A DNA stretch of 64,000 bases from Porodaedalea pini. Lineage: Eukaryota; Basidiomycota; Agaricomycetes; Hymenochaetales; Hymenochaetaceae. The stretch lies in contig NBAY01000019.1 of assembly GCA_002794775.1 (NCBI GenBank), positions 186,001-250,000 of the forward strand. Reading direction: 5' to 3'. Of the stretch, positions 1 to 11,549 are shown piece by piece. Within the stretch, counting starts at the first letter, position 1. Each line of letters opens with the position of its first letter. The notes beneath the pieces were generated by a model. It did not search any database, was not told the origin of the DNA, and was given only the letters and a program-made list of their open reading frames with translations. The position numbers and the translations under genes are program-made.

Positions 1-185
1 CCGCCAGAGTATAAGGATACTTGGCCACCCATGCCTTGGGTCCTCCGCAAACTAGTTATCCCGTATTTCCTTGCGAAGAAACACTCCGGGTAAGCCTCTA
101 GCCTCAGAGACATCGTTAACGTTGCTTATTGACTGTTTGATGCCCTTTCAGGTACTGGAAATATTCATCTTATGCGATGTCTTGA
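1..185 (+). CDS. 3' end of an unidentified gene (partial)
   Basis: The window opens inside a reading frame that runs from base 1 to a GTAAG donor at 90. It resumes after a TTTCAG acceptor at 151 and stops with TGA at 183-185. The joined tail is rich in Trp, Pro and Tyr and ends in SSYAMS. The 62-bp intron has normal fungal size, which is the main support for a real gene end. I do not recognise the family; most of the gene lies outside the window. The reading frame could be fortuitous. Confidence 0.4.
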
Positions 186-458
186 AAATTTTAAGCATAT
201 GTGTTCCTTGTGTCTGGACAGGTCTCGATGCTCGTTATGATATGGATCTCGTGTCGCCGCGTTGTCGTACTAGTATTCCTTTCGAATTTCAACTCTAAGA
301 ATGTAGAGTTGAATTGTGAATTCTTTCGAATACGCCAACCGAGAAGAATGAGTCGGCCGTAGCGTTCGGCTTGATAGATGTATGATCTCAGGCTGTGCCT
401 TCTCGCTATCACATGGATTCATCGAGATTGGACTTTTTGTACAATACGTCTGCTATTA
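186..458. other. intergenic, no gene seen
   Basis: No supported reading frame. There is a short inverted repeat near 290-312 (TAGAGTTGAA type around CTCTAAGAATGTAGAG). The TA target dinucleotide of the hairpin element lies at 457-458. Confidence 0.5.
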
Positions 459-1307
459 CAGCCTTTTTCATAAGTCCTGCGACACGTGCATGTCACGTGA
501 AGTGAGCCGCGTCAGAGCCAAAATGTCGAAAAATTAGAATGAATGCCTATTTTCTCTGTGAATTCTGCACAGTACCTGCTCATTAAGTACTCAAAAAAAA
601 GGCACGGTTCTCAGGAGCAGAAATATTTAAAATATGGAGCAATAAATTGACTGTGTAGGTGGGTGGAGATCAAACAAGTGCAGCCAGTCTGTTCTCTCAC
701 CCATTTCCACTGAGATTCAAAAATTATGGCTCCCCTACATCTACCTATAAAATTCTTTCCTGTGTCTGTAAATTAAGTATATGACTATACCAACATATCC
801 TGCAAGTTTGAAGCCAATCCATTCAGTATTCATGGTGCAGCAGCAAGATTTGTGTTCCACTTCAAGCTCTTTCCACCCTCCTTTTCTCACAACAGGTCTT
901 GCAGAGTAGAACACAAATCTTGCTGCTGCACCATGAATACTGAATGGATTGGCTTCAAACTTGCAGGATATGTTGGTATAGTCATATACTTAATTTACAG
1001 ATACAGGAAAGAATTTTATAGGTAGATGTAGGGGAGCCATAAGTTTTGAATCTCAGTGGAAATGGGTGAGAGAACAGACTGGCTGCACTTGTTTGATCTC
1101 CACCCACCTACACAGTCAATTTATTGCTCCATATTTTAAATATTTCTGCTCCTGAGAACCGTGCCTTTTTTTTGAGTACTTAATGAGCAGGTACTGTGCA
1201 GAATTCACAGAGAAAATAGGCATTCATTCTAATTTTTCGACACTTTGGCTCTGACGCGGCTCATTTCACGTGACATGCACGTGTCGCAGGACTTATGAAA
1301 AAGGCTG
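459..1307. mobile_element. Long-hairpin MITE, family H1, copy 1
   Basis: An 849-bp element that is almost entirely one inverted repeat. The arms at 459-857 and 909-1307 are near-perfect reverse complements around a 51-bp spacer. The ends read CAGCC...GGCTG and are flanked by TA on both sides (457-458, 1308-1309), as expected for Tc1/mariner-type target duplication. It encodes nothing convincing, so it is non-autonomous. Subterminal CACGTG palindromes occur near both ends. It ends only 56 bp before the O-methyltransferase start codon, so it sits in that gene's promoter. Three more copies are in this window. Confidence 0.9.
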
Positions 1308-1363
1308 TAAGTGTCACGGTATTCGTTGCGAACCTCGTCTCCCGATACTGCTAGCTTCTTGAA

Positions 1364-2918
1364 ATGTCATCCCACTCGCCCATTGCGCTCGCAGAACGTC
1401 TTCTGGAAGTCGTGAAGTCTGTCTACCAGCCTGAAGCTACGACTAGCTCGGCTAACTGGAGAGATGCATACGATAGTAAAAATCGCATCGTGGAGCTTTG
1501 TGACCAGTTGAGACGGAACATTATGGGCCCGCTGGAATATACTGTTCTTCTTGCTGGTGTGTCTGTTGTCTCTAAGATGCATATCAAGCTGCTAAGTTGA
1601 TGTGGCTATAAAATAGAGTCCTGTCAAGAAAGCTCTGCACTCCGCTTCGTTACGGATCTGGGCGTTGCGGATATCATTGGGGATGTCACTATGTCGCTCT
1701 CTGAGATTAGCAAGAGCACAGGCGTCGATATTCGCTACTTGCGTGAGCAGCATCATTCGATGAATCTAGAAGCGTAGCTGAAACTGCGTAGATATTACTA
1801 TGAATTGTTTGCTTGCGCACGGATATTTCGAGGAAGTCGGAAGCTTCGGATCTCACTCATATCGAAACAACGCGATGTCTCACGTCCTTCGTTCTGGCCA
1901 CGCCGAGACGTTAAAGGAGGCGATTGGATTCGTGTACCTATGTCCAATTGTATTTTTTTCTCAGTCTCTGAAGATATGAGCTGAACAGATGTGACGAGGG
2001 CTTTAAGTCTACGTCGTACTTGCTTGAGGCTGCAAGGGCTAGCGCTGTGAATGTCAAGATTTCAGAGCAGGGAACAAAAAAACGTACCCCTGCAGTCCAC
2101 ATGGCTTTCGGCTTTCAGGAATCTATCTTCGAATGGATGGCTAGTCCGGGGCAGGCATGGCGCGGGCAACGCATGGGGAAAGCGATGCAACAGCTCCATC
2201 GAATGGCAAACGGAAACGTTGTAGTCGGTAAGCCGCATCACGGCTAAATCCGACGACGATCCTGCATTTTTTATAACGAATCTATCAGACTTCGAATGGA
2301 ATGAACTGGCTTCCCCGGTTGTCGACATTGGAGGCGGAATCGGCTCCTTGGAAATGGCACTACTGAAGGCCTACCCCAAGAGCGTCCTGAACTTCGTTAT
2401 CTTCGATATATCAGAAACAGTCGAGAATGCAAGTAAGGTAGTTACTGGGTGCATCTCTCAAGTTCTAGAGGTGTGTGCTAATTTTCATTGCCTAGGTTTG
2501 GAGCTCGCAAACACTTGCGGCTCAAGCCCAAGTCTCTTTCGTTTCCGGAGACTTCCTTGCACCAACCATAGAGGAGACGAAAATTCCAGTGAGCCAGCCG
2601 ACGTATCTCATTCGGCATGTCCTGCACGACTGGACAGATGAGCAAGTCGTGGCCATCTTGAACAACGTCCGTGGAGCCATGCTAGCTGGACCTTCCGCTT
2701 CATGCTCTCCTAAGCTCGTGATATGTGAAATGCTTCTTCAGCGAACGAGCTCGCGCTTTGTTCGTACGACCAGCGTGCAGCTCCTCGCGCTCAACAACGG
2801 GTTGACGCGTACGGAAGGAGAGATGGTTCGGTTGGTAAATGAGGCCGGATTCAAGGTCACTAACGTGCATGCGATGCGAGCTGCTGATTCTATCATCGAG
2901 GCTACACCCATCGCATGA
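1364..2918 (+). CDS. SAM-dependent O-methyltransferase (family 2, fungal)
   Basis: Predicted to move a methyl group from S-adenosylmethionine to a hydroxyl of a small aromatic or secondary metabolite. The first exon starts at ATG 1364. Introns are inferred near 1556-1615, 1746-1780, 1935-1988 and 2228-2287, plus one near 2433-2494. The SAM-binding motif VVDIGGGIGS is near 2320-2350. A later exon carries the HVLHDWTDEQ block, which holds the position of the catalytic His in this family. The C-terminus (TEGEMVRLVNEAGF and SIIEATPIA) is typical of the methyltransferase_2 family. Around 1780-1815 no intron choice joins the exons cleanly, so a frameshift there is possible. It lies between two H1 hairpins and upstream of the quinone synthetase, which suggests but does not prove a shared pathway. 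Its substrate is unknown. Confidence 0.75.
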
Positions 2919-3880
2919 GAGATGTGTACTAGTCCTGTAAAGCAATAATGCACCTTGGTACAACCCGGATGAACATTCTGAAATCACCCTATTTGCAGAA
3001 GAAACGTTGCGTAAAGCGGTGTTATGCCGGTGGTTTCTCGAAAGAACGGACACATTGATAGTGCTAAGACTAGACGGGACCCGCCGCTGCAGCGCAGTCG
3101 GGAAGCGGGTTTTGGACCCTGTTGTGCAAAGGAGCACAGATCACGGATTCAACACGCAAAACACCTCCATGGGGAAAGAAGCTCGTATCCGCAACAAATG
3201 GTGCCTGATCAGACGGAAACGCGGGCGGCGGACATTTTGTCAATGATAGCGGGTAAGCATATCCGCTTGCCAAATATTGATCTTCTGCGTGTCCTCAAGA
3301 TCTACTTGCACGACGTCGCATCACACTTTAATTAGCTAGAACCGTGCACTCTGACAGAAGACATACCTTCCTAAAGCTCTCCAAAATCTTCATCCTGACT
3401 ATCTTCTGAGTAAAGGCTAAGGTTCTCAGTGTAGTCGTCGTCGTCGTTCCTATGTAGATCGTACGTCTCCATTCGATGCGCTTATGGTCCAAAATGTAGC
3501 TTGCGCAGAACGGTCGTAGACAGCAAGTAATGGCGAAAGTGATATCAACTGTGATATCATCAGAAAAAGAAGCAGGTCACAGCATCGCAGATTTCGAAAT
3601 GATTAACTTACAGCTTTAGCAGTCAGGCCCAGGGAAAAATGGCAATTGTGGTATAGAATCATATATGTAGAGTGAGATCTAACCGGAAATCGATATCGAG
3701 TGGAAATCGATTGTGGGACGTTTTCATATTGTGATATCGAATGGTCATCAAAAGTACAAATTTCAAGGTTGCAAAGAGGCTCGATTTCACTCGTTTCTAC
3801 TCAATTTTCAAATTACAAACATCGAGTGATTTCAAGTGGTATCAGATTTCACAACATAAAAACGTCCAGCACTCAATTTA
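2919..3880. other. intergenic region, no gene seen
   Basis: Open frames here are short and lack coding features. The stretch 3690-3880 is rich in ATCGAT and GATATC-like words and continues after the H1 insertion at about 4732-4780. This fits one simple-sequence region split by the hairpin element. Confidence 0.4.
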
Positions 3881-4729
3881 CAGCCTTTTTCATAAGTCCT
3901 GCGACACGTGCATGTCACGTGAAATGAGCCGCGTCAGAGCCAAAGTGTCGAAAAATTAGAATGAATGCCTATTTTCTCTTTGAATTCTGTGCAGTACCTG
4001 CTCATTAAGTACTCAAAAAAAAGGCACGGTTCTCAGGAGAATAAATATGTAAAATATGGAGCAATAACTTGACTGTGTAGGTGGGTGGAGATTAAACAAG
4101 TGCAGCCAGTCTGTTCTCTCACCCATTTCCACTGAGATTCAAAAATTATGGCTCCCCTACATCTACCTATAAAATTCTTTCCTGTGTCTGTAAATTAAGT
4201 ATATGACTATACCAACATATCCTGCAAGTCTGAAGCCAATCCATTCAGTATTCATGGTGCAGCAGCAAGATTTGTGTTCCACTTCAAGCTCTTTCCACCC
4301 TCCTTTTCTCACAACAGATCTTGCAGAGTAGAACACAAATCTTGCTGCTGGACCATGAATACTGAATGGATTGGCTTCAAACTTGCAGGAGATGTTGGTA
4401 TAGTCATATACTTAATTTACAGATACAGGAAAGAATTTTATAGGTAGATGTAGGGGAGCCATAAGTTTTGAATCTCAGTGGAAATGGGTGAGAGAACAGA
4501 CCAGCTGCACTTGTTTAATCTCCACCCACCTACACAGTCAAGTTATTGCTCCATATTTTACATATTTATTCTCCTGAGAACCGTGCCTTTTTTTTGAGTA
4601 CTTAATGAGCAGGTACTGCACAGAATTCAAAGAGAAAATAGGCATTCATTCTAATTTTTCGACACTTTGGCTCTGACGCGGCTCATTTCACGTGACATGC
4701 ACGTGTCGCAGGACTTATGAAAAAGGCTG
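3881..4729. mobile_element. Long-hairpin MITE, family H1, copy 2
   Basis: Same length (849 bp) and structure as the copy at 459-1307. Ends are CAGCC...GGCTG with flanking TA at 3879-3880 and 4730-4731. The two copies differ by scattered substitutions only (for example ATTTAAAATATGG versus ATGTAAAATATGG). With the first copy it brackets the O-methyltransferase, so the pair could recombine or make the gene a target of hairpin-derived small RNA. Confidence 0.9.
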
Positions 4730-5124
4730 TAATTCGATGCTCATTTGATGGTGATATTTCACTCGATCCGACTCGATCCCACAATTGCTAATTTTCACTG
4801 GGAGTCAGGCTTTCTCCATGGGGATTTTCAGATACGGTTCAGTAACAAAGTATGGAGTGATCGGCGAAATGATTGTCCGTGTAAGTCACGTGAAAGGTTC
4901 CAAAACGAGTTTATCTTGATCTTTTAGAACTTATCAAATTACAACTTCCCGGAGGTACCTCGCTGCGAGGTACACAAGTTATCCTAAATCCATTATTTCT
5001 GATCTCTCACATGCAGATTTCTATGATCGAGATGAGATACAATATAGCGGCCAACGGATGGCTACAAAACGCATTCCACGTCTCAACGAGTTCCACCTTC
5101 CTCGAAGCTGTGTGCTCCTGAGCG
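4730..5124. other. upstream region of the quinone synthetase
   Basis: A 395-bp gap between hairpin copy 2 and the synthetase start codon. It contains GAGGTACCTCGCTGCGAGGTAC, which includes the palindrome GAGGTACCTC, near 4950-4972. No clear TATA box was identified. Confidence 0.35.
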
Positions 5125-8100
5125 ATGACGAACTTCGCTTCGACACTCCCCGAGCTGCTTCTATCTCGCATCCCTGAAGCTTCAGCTAGTATCGGTTATT
5201 TGGACTCTGCAGGAAGTGTCGTGAAGTCTCTGTCTTACTCTGACTTGTTTGCCGACGCGGCGAGGACCTCTCAGTGTCTCCTGGCCTCAGGGCTAAGTCC
5301 GGACGTAGACATAGTGATTACAAGCTTCTCCGACCATGAGAGCCACATTCATACCTTTTGGGCTTGTTGCCTTGGTAAGCATCATCTCAGACAGCTCGCG
5401 CATTGGCGCATTTCTAACTCAGAAAACTAGCTGGCATTCCCGTTTGTCCAATCCCTCCACTTCATCCCGACTCGTCTCGCCAAATCCTCTTCTTCGAGCA
5501 TCTGCAGAACCTCTTCCATCATCCAACGCTCATTGCTCATGAGAAAACAATTGCAGAAATCAAGGTTGTTGCCCCCGGCATCAAGGCTTTATCGTTGACT
5601 GAGCTTGAAGCACAAGGCACCAATGACGCGACTCGAGCATCGGTGTTCCCTGCACGTCGCCCCAGCCCCAACGATATTGTTTGTCTCATGCTCACGTCTG
5701 GATCGACCGGGAACTCAAAGGCCGTCGCTCTTCGCCATTCGAACCTTCTGTCGAGTGTCCGCGGCAAGATAAAGCACCACAATACGACTTCGCGCTCGCG
5801 CTTTCTCAACTGGATTGCCTTTGATCACGTAGCGTGCGTTTCGGAGACACATCTTCAAGCTTTGGAAGCGAATGCGAGGTACGAGAACTTAAAAAGTTCT
5901 GCTTTTCGTTTTCTGACTCGCACGCGACAGTCAATATCATGCTGCACCTTCCGCTATCATCCGTCGCCCACGCAACCTCCTTGATTGGTGCAGCAACCTA
6001 CACATAACATATTCTTTCAGTCCGAACTTCCTTCTTGCTCAGATATGTCGTGATGCGGCCGTTACTCCGTATCCCGAGGGTTCGCTAGATCTGTCCTCAA
6101 TGCAGGCTTTCATCTCGGGCGGCGAGGCTGTCCCTGTCAAGACTGCCGTCGAGTTTTCGGATATTATCGGGCGACACGGTGCTCCGCGAAATACACTGCG
6201 AGCAGGGTTTGGTATGAGTGAAACAGGAGTAAGTCGCTCCACGGCCCTTTGTTCCTTTCGACGTTAAGTACTTACTTACTTTTCTACAACACGTAGGCCG
6301 GATGCATCTACGATACCCGACCTATTGTGCGTGATTCCCGGATGAGTTCTGAGAAGTATCTGTCACTGGGGAAATGCTGTGACGGGACATCTATGCGCAT
6401 CATCGAGCCCTCGACTGGAGCCGTGTGCCCCGCTTGCGAAACAGGCCAGCTCCAGCTGACAGGTCCAACCGTCTTTCGCGAATATTACAACAACGTCGAC
6501 GCGACGGCCGAGTCCTTCAGCTCCGACGGCTGGTTCATCACTGGTGACAACGCTCAACTAGACCAGGACGGGAACCTGCATCTCATGGGACGCGATAAGG
6601 ATTTCATCAATATCAATGGCGTTAAGCACCCGAGCGTGGACGTCGAGCATTTCATCGAGGACAGCGCGATTGAGGGTGTCATGAGGTCGTTCGTATATGT
6701 CTGCCCGATGCGCCTGCCTGATTCCGACACGGAGTCGTTCGCAGTTTTTTATCAGCATGTCATTCGTGTGGAGGACGACCTCAGTACTGGGAGTCTCTTT
6801 ACCATCTCGCAAGCTAATCGCGCAATTAGGAATGCATGCATCGTCTTCTGTTCACAAGCACCGCACGTTGTTCTCCCGCTTCCTCGACAATTCTTTTCCA
6901 AGACCGCACTCGGAAAAGTCTCACGGACTGCGCTGATTACATCGTATCTGCAGGGGGCGCACGCCTCTATTGAAGGGAGGTTGTGGTCGGTTGTCGCTTC
7001 TTCACCATGCTCGCGAAGCTCCTCTAGGAATGTTATTGAAGACGTCGTCTTCGAGGCGATTGCATCGACCTTCGATCTGGAAGTTTCATCCCTGGAGCGC
7101 TCCCAGACTCTGTTCGACGTTGGCGCTTCATCTATGCATCTCATGCGCTTGAAGCATACTCTTCAAGAGCGTCTCGGCATTCATGATCTGCCGACGATTG
7201 AAATGCTACGACGACCGGAAATCGGACAGCTCTGCGATCACTTGAGCGAGATTACCGCGACGCATGACGCCTCACGCTCTACTCCTCCCCCCAGCTACAA
7301 TCCTCTTGTTTGTCTCAATCCTCGCGGTTCGAAGCCGCCCTTGTTCCTGGTTCACCCAGGAGTTGGCGAGGTGCTCGTCTTCATCAACCTTGCGCGCATT
7401 CTCGCGGACGATCGCCCAGTATTTGCTTTACGCGCGCGGGGATTTGACGTCGGCGAAACGACGTTCGGATCGTTCGACGAGATGGTCAACATGTATACTT
7501 CTGTCATTGAGGCACGCTGTCCTTCGGGCCGTACTTTATCGCTGGATACAGCTTTGGAGGCGCCGTCGCATTCGAGATTGGGAAAAAGCTGGAAGCTCAG
7601 GGAAAGCACGTCGCGTGGCTCGGAATTCTCAACCTACCACCGCACATTCAATTTCGCATGAAGGAGTTGATCTGGGTCGAAGTGCTTATCAACATTTTCA
7701 TGTTCCTTTCCTTGATTCCGTCCGACGCATTCAAGTCTGTGAAGAGCGACCTCTACGAAGCATTCCCAGCGACAGTTCCGTCGGACGCGGAACCCGAGTG
7801 TGCGACCTCGGTCATTGATTGGCTTTTCGAGCGATCTGATCAATCGCGTCTCCAGGAACTTCAGCCTAGTTCAGATGACTTGTGCAGATGGACGCGCGTC
7901 GCTTACGATATGAGCTGTCTTGGTCGGAGCTACGAGCCGTCTGGTGCTGTATGCGGTGCTCTCACGACCGTTTTCTGCGCTATTCCTTTACCATCAATGG
8001 GCAATCGACGGCAATACAAACGAAATCACCTTTCAGCGTGGAAAGACTTCAGCGGGAATAGATGCGAGTTTATTGACGTGGATGGAGAGCACTATACGAT

Positions 8101-9521
8101 GCTCGCTAGCGAGAATGTCGAGTCTTTTGCAGGGAAATTGACAGCGGCGATGAAGCGTGCGATGCGGCCTCCAATGCCTTCAGTGCCGTTCCCCCATTCT
8201 TTGTCCATCTCCAAGCAGCAACTCGATTTCGACGAGGTTCCCACAATCGACTTTTCTTTGGCTGGAAGCGACCCGACGACGTATTTTGAGCAACTCCGAT
8301 TTGCACTAGAGGACGTCGGGTTCGGCGTGTTCGTCAATGTCCCCGGCTTCGAAGACGACTTTCAGAAGGAGATATTCGAGCTTGCTGATCGACTGTTCCA
8401 CAAGTCGCAGGAATGGAAAGACGCTCTAGGGACGGCCAACTCGTACTCCCTGCGTGGCTACTTCCGCGCCGATAATATCTCGGGTCCGCACAAGGTATAT
8501 CAATTCAAATGTGCATCTAATTGTGAATGTCGTAGCTAATCAAGTAACTTATCAGTCTCACGCCGAGGTATACCGCTTTGGACTGGACCTCCCAGAGCCT
8601 ACTAGCGACTGCGAGAGCAAGGTTCCATTCTGGCTTAGGTTGCATGAAGGTAAGAAAAGTCTTGCTTCAGAATCTGCAGGCCTGAATTGACGATCCATCC
8701 AGGACCGAACCAGTGGCCCTCCGAAACCGACCTTCCGCACTTCCGCGAGAAGATGGAAACGCTTTTCATGCTTTACCATTCACTCAACCTTACACTCAAT
8801 AAGCACATCTGCCGGCTGCTCGACATTCCGCAGGCATCACTCGACGAGTACTTCCCCAGGAAGACTGAGTTCAACAGCGCAATATGGCACTATCTACCAG
8901 TCACAGCCGAGATTCGTGCAGCGGCGCGTGGCGGCTTTGCGCAAGGAATGCACGAGCACCGAGACCCGTCCACGTTCCTCACATGCTTGATTCAGTCACG
9001 TCCTGGACTGCAGGCTCAGAACCATAAGGGTGATTGGATCGATGTGCCAATGGTGAAGGGCGGCGTTGTCTGTAACATCGGTACGTTCGTGATGTTCCTA
9101 GGGCGAACACAGCACACTGATCTGTCGCCATCCATTGCCAGGTATGCAGCTCATGAAGCTGACAGGCGGGAAGCTTGTCGCGACTACCCATCGTGTCAAC
9201 ACGCTGAAGATTGAAGAGAATCGGTATGCTCACTCGTTGGTCTTTACAGCGGCTGCGCGTGCTGATGAAATGTCCCTTAGTTACACAATCCCATACGTAC
9301 TTTCCACGAAGCTCGATAAGCCCGTCGTCCCGCTTCCGCAGTACGTGCGCGCGGATGTCGCGAAGGCTCATGCACCGCCGAACTCGAAGATCCTTAAACT
9401 CATGGCTATAGAGGATCCGCTTGTTCGTAGCGGCTACGCTCGACTGAGCCTCTTTCCCGCTGCGAGCCAGAAACTCTATCCAGAGGAGTTTGAGCAGGCG
9501 CGTCGTCTTGGTATTGTATGA
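5125..9521 (+). CDS. NRPS-like quinone synthetase (A-T-TE) fused to a 2OG-Fe(II) dioxygenase
   Basis: Tetradomain protein of about 1329 codons. Exons are inferred at 5125-5374, 5431-5878, 5931-6228, 6297-8494, 8556-8649, 8703-9080, 9142-9223 and 9281-9521. The adenylation domain shows TSGSTGNSK (about 5695), FDHV, GFGMSETG split by an intron, GWFITGDN and GRDKDFININGVK. The thiolation domain has DVGASSMHLM, with Ser for the phosphopantetheine arm, near 7125. The thioesterase has GYSFGG (Ser codon 7550) and GEHYTML near 8085. An isopenicillin-N-synthase-like domain follows from about 8200, with HRD at 8957-8965, distal THRV at about 9189 and RYT in place of RxS. The A-T-TE order is that of atromentin and polyporic acid synthetases, which dimerise aryl-pyruvates to terphenylquinones. 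A 1-nt frameshift near 7526-7528 breaks the thioesterase just before its active Ser; it may be an assembly error or make this a pseudogene. Confidence 0.85.
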
Positions 9522-9707
9522 AGAGTTGTAAACATGTTAGTGCGATGGGTTTTTCATTATGTTTTAGGGTAGGTTGTAAGTGCCACTGGAGTTACAGTTT
9601 TATTTTATTTTATACGAGCAGTTCTACTCAGTTTCTAAGGATTGAACTGTAAGGAATGACACGCAGCTAGTAATATAGAGACAAAGAGCACGAGAGTATA
9701 GGGGTAT

Positions 9708-9960
9708 AAGTCAAAAGTCAAAGTCAAAGTCACCGGCTAAAGCTCGGTCTTCCCCTCTGAGTAAGGATCGACACGATCTCCGTGAGACTCGGCGAGAGCC
9801 GGCAGGGCTACATTTCTGTCGGAGCTTGAAGTGTGCAGAGGCTTCCTGAGTTTTCCAGCTCCGACTCTCGTACACCTGTTCAAAATCTCACGGAACTCGT
9901 AGGCCACAACCGCCGACGGGGCTAGGCGACTTGACTTGACTTTGATTTTGACTTGACTCA
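9708..9960. repeat. Small element with imperfect GTCAAA-rich inverted ends
   Basis: The left end repeats AGTCAAAGTCAAAGTCACC. The right end is its imperfect reverse complement (GACTTGACTTGACTTTGATT region, 9921-9957). About 180 bp lie between. The arrangement resembles a small non-autonomous transposon with repetitive inverted termini. No target duplication was established, and the 75-codon frame inside is not convincing. Confidence 0.35.
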
Positions 9961-10193
9961 AGAATTGAATACCCCTTATATGAAAAGAAAGAGAATATAC
10001 GTCTGACGTACACTGTAGATGCGGGATGACCTAAGAGGGATGTTCTGTATATTTACTCAAAGAGACACCATGGACACTTAAGCACAGAGAAGCGTTTCAG
10101 TATTAATATTATCTTCATAGCTGCTCAAGCGCCCGAGTCAGATCTACTTCTCTCTTTGGAACAGACCAGACCAACCGAACAAAGGAATTGCGG

Positions 10194-10289
10194 AGCACGG
10201 CTCGCTCGTTATAGGGCTCCGTACTGGCAGAAAAACTCACCATCAGGCCCAGAAGGCCAGTCTGATGAGTGAATAAGGAGCCGTGCTTG
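10194..10289. repeat. Stem-loop with two-tier inverted repeat
   Basis: AGCACGGCTC at 10194-10203 pairs with GAGCCGTGCT at 10280-10289. Inside it, CTCACCATCAGGCC pairs imperfectly with GGCCAGTCTGATGAGTG around a CAGAA loop. It may be a transcribed hairpin or a relic of a small element. Its function is unknown. Confidence 0.4.
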
Positions 10290-11459
10290 TTAAAACTTAC
10301 AACCGCAGTGTGAACGGTTGCGGCCGTAGTTTTCGTCTGAGATACCGACTCGGTCCGTAAAGTACGGTCTGAAAATTTAGTGTTTAGTTCTCATTATTAT
10401 ATGGCAAGATTCATCTTATCCGAAGGTTTGGCGATGTCAATAACATGTATATCGCCGTGCCTATGCTCCCAAACGTATGACTCCATGTGTCTGCTAGAGT
10501 TCTTTGCGCGTCGCCAGCAGAAGTCACATCTCGTCCGTCGCACTGAACACAACGGGCAGTCTCGTGGACATCATCTAGCAGAACAGAGAGCCAGTAGTTC
10601 TGACCAGCATCCAGGCTCCTTGAAACCAAGACCGGCAAATACACATCAACGTAACAGATCCTTCCAGCGAATCACGCCGCAAAATTGTGCGCTCGTAGCC
10701 TACCAACGAATCCATTCAGTCTCCTATTATTATTAAGTCATGGATCGAAACACAGACCGAGCGACCCTGCACACCAGTCAAGACGACACTTATATTATCA
10801 AATAGGCTTGGATGTCAGAGACGGCGTTAGAGACGAGCGCTCGGATGTTGTAGCGACAACGGGCACCTATGCTTACTAATGCCACGCACACTACCATTTC
10901 GGGTTAGACCCGGGTGCGTCCGCGCGGAGCAGCCCAGCGGGGGGCTGTGCGCGGCCGAGTGAGGAGCGCCGAGCGGCGCCGGGGTTCGGGAAGCTGTGCA
11001 GGGTCGCGTGGAGCGCCGAACGGCATCAGGTCCGAGGGGATCAGCGACCTCAGCCTCCTCCTCAAGCCCTACTTGGACCTCACTAGTACTGGCAAGCAAC
11101 CATGGCTTTTTGTGGCAACAAATACCAGTCGTGGAAATGACAGACAGTAGTCTAGGTAAGGAATCGATTGTCGTGGGCAAGCGCAACAGCGAAGGTAAGA
11201 CCTTGTGTACAGCGCGATTTATATGTAAAACCGCGTGCTCTCTATCGCAGACAGACATGCACCCTTTGTCATCCGAGATAGGCCCTGATGCTCGGGCATA
11301 CAGCCCGAAACCAGCGCCATTACCAGCCTTCTCCTATCATTGGAGAGCATCGTCTGTCGGCCGGCTCGGATGGCATGCCATCATGTTCGGAGGTTGACTA
11401 TACCTACCTCCGTCATCTGCGCAGATGAGGAAGATCTATCTCTTCGTCGCTGTCTTAGC

Positions 11460-11467
11460 TATATAAG
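11460..11467 (+). promoter_or_regulatory. TATA box of the phenolic acid decarboxylase gene
   Basis: TATATAAG lies 90 bp upstream of the decarboxylase ATG, followed by a pyrimidine-rich leader (CCCCCCTCTCCC, then TTTTTCCTC and CCAACC tracts). This is typical of highly expressed fungal genes. Confidence 0.6.
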
Positions 11468-11549
11468 CCCCCCTCTCCCAGAAACCAAGATTTCAATCCA
11501 TCGTTTTTCCTCATTTCCAACCCAACCTTCCAACCTCCCGAATCCAACC

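Larger units (their letters stand above)
9522..11459. other. intergenic region with two inverted-repeat structures
   Basis: No supported gene in about 1.9 kb. It contains the inverted-repeat unit 9708-9960 and the stem-loop 10194-10289. A GC-rich patch at 10905-11040 contrasts with the surroundings. Reading frames crossing that patch show no family features. Confidence 0.4.

Noticed and set aside
10914..11397. GC-rich frames on both strands upstream of the decarboxylase
   Set aside because: Base composition alone keeps them open. No motif or plausible start was found, and the decarboxylase promoter begins within this stretch.
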